From an uncultured Lachnospiraceae bacterium (GTDB lineage: Bacteria > Bacillota > Clostridia > Lachnospirales > Lachnospiraceae), in NCBI GenBank assembly GCA_902794825.1, contig CADBIU010000002.1:1-64000 (forward strand): 64,000 bases of DNA, read 5' to 3'. Shown here in pieces: positions 16,733 to 24,743 of the stretch (positions within the stretch are counted from its first letter, which is position 1; each line of letters starts with the position of its first letter). The notes under the pieces were generated by a model that was given only the letters and a program-made list of their open reading frames with translations, did no database searches and had not been told where the DNA came from. The translations under genes and the position numbers were made by a program.

Positions 16733-17153
16733 ATCCGTTCCCCAGCATCTCTTCAGCTATATCGTTGATCTCATCGCTGGACATATTCTCTTCCCAGGAT
16801 CCGCGGCTCCATATCTCGATCCTGGAGCCTACGCCCACGAGCACAACATCCTTGTCGATCCCGGCGGCCTCCCTCAGGTTCCCCGGTATCAGGACGCGTC
16901 CCTGTCTGTCGGCTTCCGCCTCATTGGCGCCGGAGAGGAAGAAACGCACCAGCTGTCTCTGTTTTTTCACATTATAGGGGAGGCTGTTCAGGCGGGAGAC
17001 GAACTTCTCCCAGTCCTCCATTGTATAAATGCACAGACAGGGATCCAGGCTTCGCGTTATCACGAACCTGTCTCCCAACGCCTCTCTGAACTTGGATGGA
17101 ATGATCAGTCTCCCTTTTCCGTCAAGAGAATGACTGTATTCTCCCATGAACAT
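16722..17153 (-). CDS. mraZ: Transcriptional regulator MraZ
   Basis: MraZ is a ring-forming AbrB-like DNA-binding protein that controls the division/cell-wall operon it heads. Translation from the ATG at 17153 ([20 protein letters not shown]) gives 143 residues, the standard length, with the two DXXXR-type repeats: [15 protein letters not shown] and, in the second half, [15 protein letters not shown]. The frame extends 13 codons further upstream, but the SD GGAGG is ten bases before ATG 17153. The operator boxes AAAGTGG lie immediately upstream, so autoregulation is likely. Confidence 0.97.
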   Translation of the reverse strand: MFMGEYSHSLDGKGRLIIPSKFREALGDRFVITRSLDPCLCIYTMEDWEKFVSRLNSLPYNVKKQRQLVRFFLSGANEAEADRQGRVLIPGNLREAAGIDKDVVLVGVGSRIEIWSRGSWEENMSSDEINDIAEEMLGNGFEI

Positions 17154-17157
17154 GTTG

Positions 17158-17184
17158 CACTTCCCTCCACTTTGCACCACTTTT
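17158..17184 (-). promoter_or_regulatory. MraZ operator: three boxes at 10-base spacing
   Basis: Read on minus: AAAGTGG (17184-17178), AAAGTGG (17174-17168) and GAAGTGC (17164-17158), one box per helical turn between the transcription start and the mraZ ATG; the middle and last boxes overlap the SD region. This matches the known direct-repeat operators of MraZ proteins. Confidence 0.85.
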
Positions 17185-17191
17185 CTACACA

Positions 17192-17220
17192 ATCATACCA
17201 AGCGGTCTGCCCTTTTTCAA
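17192..17220 (-). promoter_or_regulatory. Sigma-A promoter of the mraZ operon
   Basis: Read on minus: TTGAAA (17220-17215), a 17-base spacer, TATGAT (17197-17192). Transcription would start near 17185, directly before the MraZ boxes, giving a leader of about 32 bases. Confidence 0.85.
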
Positions 17221-17348
17221 TAGTTCGAGAAAAATTAAGCGTACACAAAACAGAGGGTGCCTCTCAGCCCCATTCCGAATATTCCCTGCAGCTGTTCCCG
17301 CCGCGGGACCTTATCCTTACTGTTGCAGCCGTCCCGGCGCGGCTTTCA

Positions 17349-18242
17349 TCAATTCACGCCGCCCGCTCCGGCCTTCTCTCTTTCTCTGATCCTGAACCGG
17401 ATGATCAGTTCCGCGCAGATCGCGGCTCCTGCCATAGCCAGCCCCAGTACCATGGAAACCGGGATGCTTGTCCCCGTTATGTAGAGCTGATCGGTCCTTA
17501 TAGATTCGATCAGCGCTCTTCCGATCCCGTAACCGGCAAAATACAGAAGGGCGATCTCCCCGTCGAACTTCTTGTGCTCCAGATAGAGCAGAAGAAATAC
17601 CAGGATAGCCAGATTCCATAATCCCTCATATAAAAATGTGGGATGCACCTGTATATAATTGGTCCCCTCAGTCATGTGAGCGGCGATCGACGCGGAAATG
17701 TCCCGCTCTCTCACCATGCTCACCGGGATCCTCATGGCCAGAAGGTTATTCGTGTATTCCCCGAAGACCTCCCGGTTGAAGAAATTTCCCCATCGGCCCA
17801 GTATCTGCCCGACGAGCAGTCCGTACATCACATAATCAAGGATCAGTGGAAATTTCTGCTTCTTTATCCTGCAGTAGATATAAAGCGTGAGCACTCCGGC
17901 GATGATACCGCCGTAAATGGCCAGTCCGCCTCCGCGCAGGTTCAGTATCTGGATGGGATCGTCTTTGTAGTAGTCCCACATAAAGATCACATAGTAGATC
18001 CTGGCTCCCATTATGCCGAAAATGAGCAGAGGAGCCGCCAGGTCCCAGATCACGTCCGGATCAGTCCCCGTCTTCTTCGCGACCCTCGCCGCCAGCGACA
18101 GGCCGAGGATCATGCCCAGTCCGATCACAATGCCGTAGAGCGCGATGCCGAAATTGCCGATCATGATGGTCTTAGGGACATTTCTCAGGTAGATCCCAAG
18201 ATTCGGAAACGCTATATCCATATCTCCCATCATATCCGCCAT
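17349..18242 (-). CDS. lgt: Prolipoprotein diacylglyceryl transferase
   Basis: Lgt transfers diacylglycerol from phosphatidylglycerol to the lipobox cysteine of prelipoproteins in the membrane. The protein has about seven hydrophobic segments, the IMGARIYYVIF region, GGGLAIYGG and the signature GRWGNFFNREVFG. From ATG 18242 (MADMMGDMDIAFPNLGIYL) it has 297 residues; the frame is open 18 codons further, but the GGAG SD lies between the two, 13 bases before ATG 18242. The likely clients in this window include the solute-binding lipoprotein at 46527-49124. It is transcribed toward mraZ; only a weak hairpin near 17250-17263 lies between them. Confidence 0.96.
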   Translation of the reverse strand: MADMMGDMDIAFPNLGIYLRNVPKTIMIGNFGIALYGIVIGLGMILGLSLAARVAKKTGTDPDVIWDLAAPLLIFGIMGARIYYVIFMWDYYKDDPIQILNLRGGGLAIYGGIIAGVLTLYIYCRIKKQKFPLILDYVMYGLLVGQILGRWGNFFNREVFGEYTNNLLAMRIPVSMVRERDISASIAAHMTEGTNYIQVHPTFLYEGLWNLAILVFLLLYLEHKKFDGEIALLYFAGYGIGRALIESIRTDQLYITGTSIPVSMVLGLAMAGAAICAELIIRFRIREREKAGAGGVN

Positions 18243-18267
18243 ATTTCTGTCCAGACTCCTTCGCCAT

Positions 18268-18296
18268 TTTATATTTCTTGTACTATGATAGCACAA
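18268..18296 (-). promoter_or_regulatory. Candidate promoter of lgt
   Basis: Two overlapping readings exist on minus: TTGTGC-17-TATAAA (18296-18268), or an extended -10 TGCTATCAT (18293-18285) with no good -35. Either would give a short leader for lgt. Confidence 0.35.
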
Positions 18297-18544
18297 GATT
18301 TTGCAGTTAGCGGATTTTTCTATTCTTAAAATTTGCTAAATTTTGCCCCGGATTTTTCCGAATTTTTTACCCTTTCGGGTGCGGATTTGCATTGACAAGA
18401 CACAATTTATGGTGTCCATCCCAAAAAACGGCCAAAATATTGATTTTCCGCGCATCTTCCGCCAGTCCAACGGTAAAATCCGACAATTGCCCGCGATTTC
18501 CGACACTTTTCCGTCGCCTTCTCCCGCGGCCTGAAAATTGGCAT
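18297..18544. other. Intergenic region between lgt and ychF, no gene seen
   Basis: The gap from 18243 to 18597 holds the lgt promoter at one end and the ychF terminator at the other. Between them the sequence is rich in TTTTCCG/GATTTCCG runs and has one small dyad, GACAC...GTGTC near 18400-18420. A short frame here lacks an SD and looks non-coding. Confidence 0.5.
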
Positions 18545-18574
18545 AAAAATGCCCCGCCGGCTGTGCCGGCAGGG
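18545..18574 (-). terminator. Terminator of ychF
   Basis: A 10-base-pair GC-rich stem (18552-18561 and 18565-18574, loop of three, one G:T pair) is followed on minus by C-ATTTTT, 24 bases after the ychF stop. It ends the long secDF-to-ychF gene series. Confidence 0.9.
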
Positions 18575-18597
18575 CCGCTGGTTCATATTCATTTTTC

Positions 18598-19695
18598 TCA
18601 GACATTGAATCTGAAGAGGATCACGTCTCCGTCCTTGACCACATAATCCTTTCCTTCTATCCCGACAAGTCCCTTCTCGCGCGCCGCGGACAGGGAACCG
18701 AGCTCCAGAAGCACTTTGTAATTGACGACTTCGGCTTTTATGAAGCCGCGCTCGAAATCCGAGTGGATCTTTCCCGCTGCCTGGGGAGCCTTTGTGCCGA
18801 TCTTGATCGTCCAGGCCCTGGTCTCGTCCTCTCCCGCTGTAAGGAAGCTCATAAGACCAAGTGTACGATAGCTGGCGCTGATCAGTTTGTCGAGGCCTGC
18901 CTCTGTCACGCCAAGATCCTCCAGGAACATGGCGCGCTCATCGTCGTCGAGCTCAGCAATCTCTGCCTCGATACTTGCGCAGATCACAAAAACTTCGCTG
19001 CCGGTCTGCGCCGCGTATTCGCGCACTTTCTGCACGCCGGCGTTGCTTGCTCCGTCGTCCGCGAGGTCATCTTCGGAGACATTGGCGGCATAGATCACAG
19101 GCTTGTCTGTCAGTAGATTGTAAGTCTGCATCCACTTCTCTTCGTCTTCCGTGAGATCCTCGAGAAGGGAGGCGGGCTTTCCGCTCTCCAGGTGTTCCTT
19201 GAGACGCTTAAGGAATACCATTTCCTTTCCGGCTTCCTTATCCATCTTGGCTGTGCGCGCCACCTTGGAAATACGGCGTTCCAGCACTTCGAGGTCGGCA
19301 AAGATCAGTTCAAGGTTGATCGTCTCAATGTCGCGCAGAGGATCTACACTTCCGTCCACATGGATGACATTGTCGTCGTCGAAGCACCGCACAACGTGGA
19401 CAATGGCGTCCACTTCCCTGATATTGGCCAGGAACTGGTTGCCGAGTCCCTCGCCCTTGGAAGCGCCTTTGACAAGACCAGCTATATCGACAAATTCGAT
19501 AACGGCAGGCGTCACCTTTTTGGAATGGTACATCTCGCCCAAAAGGCGGATCCTCTCATCCGGCACGGGAACGATCCCCACATTGGGATCGATGGTGCAG
19601 AAAGGGTAGTTGGCCGATTCCGCTCCCGCCTTCGTAAGCGCGTTGAACAGTGTGCTCTTCCCTACATTGGGAAGCCCGACGATGCCTAATTTCAT
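18598..19695 (-). CDS. ychF: Redox/ribosome-associated GTPase (ATPase) YchF (OLA1 family)
   Basis: YchF is an Obg-related P-loop NTPase that prefers ATP and associates with ribosomes; its exact role is unsettled. The 365-residue length is typical. Motifs: G1 GLPNVGKST at the N-terminus, NYPFCTIDPN, G3 DIAGLVKGAS, and the C-terminal TGS domain ending in the conserved GKDYVVKDGDVILFRFNV. G4 is the non-GTP variant (YAANVSED). It is the last gene before a strong terminator, downstream of rsgA, another ribosome-linked GTPase. Confidence 0.97.
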   Translation of the reverse strand: MKLGIVGLPNVGKSTLFNALTKAGAESANYPFCTIDPNVGIVPVPDERIRLLGEMYHSKKVTPAVIEFVDIAGLVKGASKGEGLGNQFLANIREVDAIVHVVRCFDDDNVIHVDGSVDPLRDIETINLELIFADLEVLERRISKVARTAKMDKEAGKEMVFLKRLKEHLESGKPASLLEDLTEDEEKWMQTYNLLTDKPVIYAANVSEDDLADDGASNAGVQKVREYAAQTGSEVFVICASIEAEIAELDDDERAMFLEDLGVTEAGLDKLISASYRTLGLMSFLTAGEDETRAWTIKIGTKAPQAAGKIHSDFERGFIKAEVVNYKVLLELGSLSAAREKGLVGIEGKDYVVKDGDVILFRFNV

Positions 19696-19725
19696 TTTGC
19701 TCTATATCTCCTTAACAAGTGATTT

Positions 19726-20634
19726 TTACAGCTTTCTCCCGCTCTTTTTTGAATAATCGGGCTTTCTGCCCTTTAATTCTTCAAACAGTTCGCTGTAATT
19801 CTTATAGCGGATCCTGCTGATCTGCCCCGCTTCGAGGGCGTCGCGGACCGCGCAGCCTGGTTCTCTCATGTGGACGCATCCGTCAAACCGGCATTTTCCC
19901 TCATACTTTTCGAATTCGGGATAGTACAGGCGCAGATCCTCAGGCTCCATATCCATCAGATACAGCGAGGTGAAACCGGGAGTATCAACAAGATAACTCT
20001 CCTCTTCGCCCGCCAGCAGTTCCACATGCCTGGTAGTATTCTTCCCTCTCTTGATCTTCCGGCTGAGCTCTCCCGTCTCCATCCGCGCTCCCGGACAGAT
20101 CGTATTGATCAGCGTCGACTTCCCCACGCCGCTCGGACCTGTCAGGACCGTGGTCTTTCCTTTAAGGATCTCTCTGAGTTCCTCCAGTGTATCCGGGGAG
20201 AGCACGCTCACAAAGAGCACCCTGCATCCGCAGGACTCATAAGTCTCCCGAAGTTCCCGGATCTCCTCCTGCGTCGCCAGATCCTGTTTGTTGAAGCACA
20301 ATATGGATGGCAGGTTCTTCTGGTTCATCGTGATCAGGAACCTGTCCAGCATGTTGTAGCTCGGCGCAGGATGCGTGATGGCAAAAATCAGAAGCGCCTG
20401 GTCTACGTTTGCCACATTGGGCCTTACAAGTTCGTTCCTTCTCGGAAGGAGGCGGATCACATTTCCCTCCATGGGAACGCTTACAGTATCCGTGATCTCG
20501 ATCTCAACGTCGTCTCCTACCAGAGGTTTGACGCCAAGCGCGCGGAATACGCCTCTTGCCCGGCACCTGTAAATGTTGTCCCCCGTATGGACTTCGTAAA
20601 AACCGGCAATGCTTTTGATGATCTTACCCTTCAT
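19726..20634 (-). CDS. rsgA: Ribosome small-subunit-dependent GTPase RsgA (YloQ/CpgA)
   Basis: RsgA is a circularly permuted GTPase that acts in late 30S subunit maturation. The 302 residues comprise an N-terminal OB fold, then GTPase motifs in permuted order: G4 NKQD, G1 GPSGVGKST, G3 DTPG; a C-terminal zinc knuckle CRFDGCVHMREPGC follows. It sits directly after prkC, the kinase known to phosphorylate this protein in Bacillus, with about 16 bases between them. The rpe and thiN genes that often follow are not here; thiN is at 61664-62341. Confidence 0.97.
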   Translation of the reverse strand: MKGKIIKSIAGFYEVHTGDNIYRCRARGVFRALGVKPLVGDDVEIEITDTVSVPMEGNVIRLLPRRNELVRPNVANVDQALLIFAITHPAPSYNMLDRFLITMNQKNLPSILCFNKQDLATQEEIRELRETYESCGCRVLFVSVLSPDTLEELREILKGKTTVLTGPSGVGKSTLINTICPGARMETGELSRKIKRGKNTTRHVELLAGEEESYLVDTPGFTSLYLMDMEPEDLRLYYPEFEKYEGKCRFDGCVHMREPGCAVRDALEAGQISRIRYKNYSELFEELKGRKPDYSKKSGRKL

Positions 20635-20650
20635 AGTAATCTCTTCTCTA

Positions 20651-22855
20651 TCAGTTCTCCGGTTTAAAAGTCAGATCCCTGGTGATCGTTCTCTCCTCGG
20701 TCCTCTCGACCGTTCTCGTCACTTTTTTGGTGGTGCTGCCGGCAGTTTCACCGTTATCAGCCGCGGCAGCGCCCGTAATGCCTTCCTGAGGCGTTTCCGT
20801 CGTCTCCTCCTCGGTAACCGGCACCTCTTCCTCCACAGTCTCCACAATAGTGACTTCGTAGTCCATGGTCAGTGTTCCGTACTCGGAAGTAATTCCTGTA
20901 CATCCCATTCTGTAAGGGAAGGCGGAAGTTGTTGTATCAAGCAGCTTCTGGCCGTCTTCAGTCACGATCACGATATGCACGGATGTGCCGGCTTTATAAT
21001 CCGGATCCTCACTGTTGGTAGGCGCGGAAATATCCGCGGAATAACTGTAGGTCTGCTGTCCCGCGATATCGAAATTGACTGCAGTACCTTCCTCGATCGT
21101 CGTGCCGGGCTCGACATCCTGGGAGATGACAAGTCCCCTGTTGTCGGGATCGTCGTCGATGATCGTCCTGACATTGCCTGCCTTAAGGCCAAACGCGTTG
21201 AGCGTATTTCTCGCTTCCTGTTCGGTCATTCCAAGGAGCCTCGGCATCTCTACCTTGCCGGTCATGTCCGGACCTACGCTGACTGTGATCGTCACATAGG
21301 AGCCTCCGTCAGCCTGCTCTCCGCCTTCCGGATCCTGACTGATCACGTATCCTTCTTCAACTTCCTCGCTGCTGGCCTGCGCGATATTTACATTAAATCC
21401 TGCTTCGGTCAAAAGATCGACCGCCTCATCTTTAGTAAGTCCCACTACGGAAGGGATCTTCGATCCGCTGTTTCCGCACACTGTAAGGACAACAGTTGTT
21501 CCCACAGGAACCTGCGTGCCTTCCTCAACACTGGATCGCATTACGATGCCGACAGTAAATTTGTCGGACTCCTCATAGGTAAGCTCCGGGATCAGCCCTT
21601 CCTTCACCAGCGCGGATCTCGCTGCCGAGGCGTCAATGCCCACCACGTTGGGCATGACGACCATCTCCTCGGTCATAGCCGTCTTATCGTCCTTCTTGCC
21701 GCTTCCGGGCAGGATTCCCGTTCTTCCTCCGATGATCATGACCAGGATCACGCCTATGATGGCCACCGCAAGGATCGCAAGGATCGCGGCGATCCTGTCC
21801 ATGGAATGCTCCTGCTCCTCCACATCGTCTTCGTCATCGTCGAAGTCTACTTCTTCTTTGACCTTTTTTACGACCTTTGTCGGTCTGCGGATCACATCGT
21901 CCTCAGTATCAGCCTCTGCAGCGGCGCTCTCCTGTCTGTTCTTCACGCCCTGCTTGATCTGCTCTTTCTCTTCCTCTGTGAGCATGCGGGTGCTGCCCAT
22001 ATCGTTGGGATCGTAGCGCTTTACAAAATCCCCGTCCGGATTGCTGATCGACATCTTGAGATCCGCGGCGAGTTCCTGCATATTCTGATAGCGCCTGTCC
22101 GGGCTCTTCTCGCAGCATTTGAGGACGATCTGGTCCACGCTGTAGGGAATGTCCGGATTGATCTTGCGCGGAGAAGGCATAGGCTCCTGAATGTGACGGA
22201 TCGCGATCGCCACTGTAGTCTCTCCGTCAAAGGGCACTTCGCCCGTCAGCATCTCATAGAGCGTCACACCCAGAGAATAGACGTCGCTCTTCTCATCGCT
22301 GAAGCCGCCCCTTGCCTGTTCGGGCGAGGTGTAATGGACAGATCCCATGACATTGGATGTGATCGTGTCGCTTGTGGCAGCCTTCGCGATTCCGAAGTCA
22401 GTGACTTTCACCTTTCCGTCTCTGGAAATTATGATATTCTGGGGCTTGATGTCTCTGTGTATGATATGGTTTCTGTGAGCGACTTCAAGGCCCATGGAAA
22501 CCTGCAGAGCGATCGTAACGGCTTCCTTGTAGCCGAGCCGTCCCCTCTTTGCGATATAATTCTTGAGAGTGATCCCGTCTACCAGTTCCATTACGATATA
22601 GTAGATCCCCTTTTCCTCGCCTACGTCGTAGACATTGACGATATTGGGGTGCATCAGGCCCGCTGCAGCCTGCGCCTCTACGCGGAACTTCGAAACGAAA
22701 TTGGCGTTCTCCGAAAACTCCTGTTTGAGTACCTTAACCGCCACGTAGCGGTTCAAAGTGTGATCTTTGGATTTATATACATCTGCCATACCGCCGGTCC
22801 CGACTTTTTCGAGGATCTCATAGCGGTCTGCGATCAACATACCGATCTTGATCAT
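20651..22855 (-). CDS. prkC: PASTA-domain Ser/Thr protein kinase PrkC
   Basis: PrkC is a membrane kinase that senses muropeptides or lipid II and regulates wall synthesis, division and growth. Residues 1-270 are a eukaryote-like kinase: glycine loop GTGGMADVY, ATP lysine K41, HRD at 133-135, DFG at 153-155, GSVHYTSPEQA in the activation segment. An acidic juxtamembrane linker, a membrane helix (354-376) and three PASTA repeats (about 394-595) follow. The last 140 residues are not PASTA-like and end in a Thr/Glu-rich stretch. It follows the phosphatase gene prpC, the usual antagonist pair. Confidence 0.97.
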   Translation of the reverse strand: MIKIGMLIADRYEILEKVGTGGMADVYKSKDHTLNRYVAVKVLKQEFSENANFVSKFRVEAQAAAGLMHPNIVNVYDVGEEKGIYYIVMELVDGITLKNYIAKRGRLGYKEAVTIALQVSMGLEVAHRNHIIHRDIKPQNIIISRDGKVKVTDFGIAKAATSDTITSNVMGSVHYTSPEQARGGFSDEKSDVYSLGVTLYEMLTGEVPFDGETTVAIAIRHIQEPMPSPRKINPDIPYSVDQIVLKCCEKSPDRRYQNMQELAADLKMSISNPDGDFVKRYDPNDMGSTRMLTEEEKEQIKQGVKNRQESAAAEADTEDDVIRRPTKVVKKVKEEVDFDDDEDDVEEQEHSMDRIAAILAILAVAIIGVILVMIIGGRTGILPGSGKKDDKTAMTEEMVVMPNVVGIDASAARSALVKEGLIPELTYEESDKFTVGIVMRSSVEEGTQVPVGTTVVLTVCGNSGSKIPSVVGLTKDEAVDLLTEAGFNVNIAQASSEEVEEGYVISQDPEGGEQADGGSYVTITVSVGPDMTGKVEMPRLLGMTEQEARNTLNAFGLKAGNVRTIIDDDPDNRGLVISQDVEPGTTIEEGTAVNFDIAGQQTYSYSADISAPTNSEDPDYKAGTSVHIVIVTEDGQKLLDTTTSAFPYRMGCTGITSEYGTLTMDYEVTIVETVEEEVPVTEEETTETPQEGITGAAAADNGETAGSTTKKVTRTVERTEERTITRDLTFKPEN

Positions 22856-22905
22856 GTTCTACCTCCACTTCCAAGGAATACTACCCGTACAGAACGACCT
22901 GCCCG

Positions 22906-23664
22906 TTATAAACGGGAGTGGTCATCGTCCTTGTTCCCGGAAGTGTCAATCAGTATCACCGAGATATTGTCCTTGCCGCCGGCCCTGTTGGCAAGCGCGA
23001 TCAGGATCGCCGCCTTATCTTCGAGAGACTTGCTGCCCGAGAGCACGCTCTCAATCTCTCTGTCATCGATCATGGAAGTGAGCCCGTCCGAGCACATGAG
23101 GATCAGTCCGCATTCCGAGAGCGGAATTCTGAAGAAATCCACTTTCATCTCATCTTCCGCTCCGATAGCCCTTGTGATCACATTTCTCTCCGGATGGATC
23201 CTCGCGGCCCTTCTGTCCAGCGTGCCCGCTCTCACCATCTCCTCCACAAGGGAGTGGTCCACAGTGATCTGACTGAAGTATTTCTCCGTGTAATTATAGA
23301 GGCGGCTGTCCCCGACATTGGCGACCAGCAGTTCGTCCCCGCAGATCGTGCAGCACACGAGCGTAGTGCCCATGCCGTAATACTCCCTGTGCAAGGCGGC
23401 TGTCTGGCGGATCTTTGTGTTCGCCAGTTCAAACGCTTCCCGCAGAAGCTGCTCAGGCTCCTCGCCGACAGATGATGACACATGGTTCACCACCGTCTCA
23501 ACTGTGAGCTTCGAGGCGAGATCTCCGGCTCTGTGCCCTCCCATGCCGTCCGCGACAAGATACAGGCACGACAAAGGACCCAGCGGAAGATCGCTGGAAA
23601 AAACATAGTCCTGATTCATCTCTCTTCTGAGTCCGATATCAGTTATGGAAAAAGACTGCGGCAT
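22906..23664 (-). CDS. prpC: PP2C-family Ser/Thr phosphatase PrpC
   Basis: This cytoplasmic metal-dependent phosphatase reverses PrkC phosphorylation. The 252 residues carry the PP2C motifs: RxxNQD (metal aspartate near 19), LVADGMGGH (D39-G40), GDSR, CSDGLTSM, and GGKDNISVI near the C-terminus. It lies between rlmN (two bases after the rlmN stop coordinate on the other side) and prkC in the conserved Firmicute order, so kinase and phosphatase are co-expressed. Confidence 0.97.
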   Translation of the reverse strand: MPQSFSITDIGLRREMNQDYVFSSDLPLGPLSCLYLVADGMGGHRAGDLASKLTVETVVNHVSSSVGEEPEQLLREAFELANTKIRQTAALHREYYGMGTTLVCCTICGDELLVANVGDSRLYNYTEKYFSQITVDHSLVEEMVRAGTLDRRAARIHPERNVITRAIGAEDEMKVDFFRIPLSECGLILMCSDGLTSMIDDREIESVLSGSKSLEDKAAILIALANRAGGKDNISVILIDTSGNKDDDHSRL

Positions 23665-23666
23665 AA

Positions 23667-24743
23667 CTACTCTCCTGCATTATCAGGCACGGTTTCCTGT
23701 TTCTGATCCGTCAGATGCCTGTGTCTTAACTGACCGCAGGCACCGTCGATATCTCGTCCCAATACTCTTCTAATACTAACATTTATACCCCTTTTTTCAA
23801 GTTTTTTCTCAAATGCGCGCACCCCTTCATCCCGGGTCTGCAGGTATCCCCGCTCCTTTACCGGATTGACCGGAATGAGGTTGATATGCGCCTTGAGGGG
23901 TCTTGCCAGTTCCGCCAGCATCTGCGCGTCCTGCGCGCTGTCGTTGACGTCCCGGATCAGGCTGTACTCGAATGTTACCTGCCTTCCCGTCCGGTCAAAA
24001 TAGTACCGGCCCGCCTCCATCAGCTCCGCGATCGAGTACTGATTGGCGATAGGCATGATCTCCCTGCGCTTTTCATCCGTGACAGCGTGAAGGGAGAGGG
24101 CGAGCGTAATGGACAGGTTCTCTTTTGCCAGGTCGTAGATCCTCGGAACGATCCCGCAGGTGGACACTGTGACATTTCTCTGGCTGATATTGAGTCCGTT
24201 CTCATCCGTGAGAAGATGAAGGAAGCGCACCAGATTGTCATAGTTGTCAAGAGGCTCCCCGGTTCCCATTACGACGACGTGGGAGATCCTCTCCCCGGTC
24301 ACTCTGCGGATCTCGTAGATCTGCTCGAGCATTTCCGAAGGCGTCAGGGACCTGTACAGGCCGTCCAGGGTGGAGGCGCAGAATCTGCATCCCATTCGGC
24401 ATCCCACCTGGGAAGAGATGCAGACGCTGTTTCCGAATTTGTAGCGCATGAACACGCTCTCCACCAGCGAGTCATCCCCCATAGCAAAGAGATACTTCTG
24501 CGTCCCGTCCAGCTTTGAGACCTGCCGGTCGATCATTCTCGCCGTCGTAAGAGGGTACTCTTTGCTGAGCCGCTCTGCCATGACCTTCGGGATATTGGTC
24601 ATCTCTTCGTAGTTCCTTACAAGACTCACATGCATCCACCGGTAGAGCTGCTTCGCCCTGAAGGCCGGAAATCCGTTTTCCTTCATGACGCCGGCAAGTT
24701 CTTCTATTGTCATGGACTTGATGTCCCTTGTAGTCTCCTGCAT
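23667..24743 (-). CDS. rlmN: 23S rRNA A2503 / tRNA A37 C2-methyltransferase RlmN
   Basis: RlmN is a radical-SAM enzyme that methylates C2 of A2503 in 23S rRNA and A37 in some tRNAs. The 358 residues contain the iron-sulfur motif CRMGCRFCAS (CxxxCxxC), the GTGEPLDNYDN block for SAM binding, and the paired catalytic cysteines (STCGIVP region and the DIDGACGQL motif at the C-terminus). Cfr, the resistance homologue, is unlikely given this core operon context. Its ATG overlaps the rsmB stop (TAATG). Confidence 0.96.
   Translation of the reverse strand: MQETTRDIKSMTIEELAGVMKENGFPAFRAKQLYRWMHVSLVRNYEEMTNIPKVMAERLSKEYPLTTARMIDRQVSKLDGTQKYLFAMGDDSLVESVFMRYKFGNSVCISSQVGCRMGCRFCASTLDGLYRSLTPSEMLEQIYEIRRVTGERISHVVVMGTGEPLDNYDNLVRFLHLLTDENGLNISQRNVTVSTCGIVPRIYDLAKENLSITLALSLHAVTDEKRREIMPIANQYSIAELMEAGRYYFDRTGRQVTFEYSLIRDVNDSAQDAQMLAELARPLKAHINLIPVNPVKERGYLQTRDEGVRAFEKKLEKRGINVSIRRVLGRDIDGACGQLRHRHLTDQKQETVPDNAGE

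Noticed and set aside
17246..17275. GGGGCTGAGAGGCACCC on minus, recalling the TPP riboswitch box
   Set aside because: The other conserved TPP elements (GAACCTGA and the second stem) are absent; it lies downstream of lgt and is at best a weak hairpin.
18336..18605. Possible 89-residue protein on minus between ychF and lgt
   Set aside because: It overlaps the ychF terminator and 3' end, has no SD and a composition typical of non-coding DNA.
20609..23272. Very long open frame (887 codons) on plus, antisense to prkC and prpC
   Set aside because: It runs opposite two well-supported genes, lacks an SD and recognisable motifs, and reflects the codon bias of the real genes.
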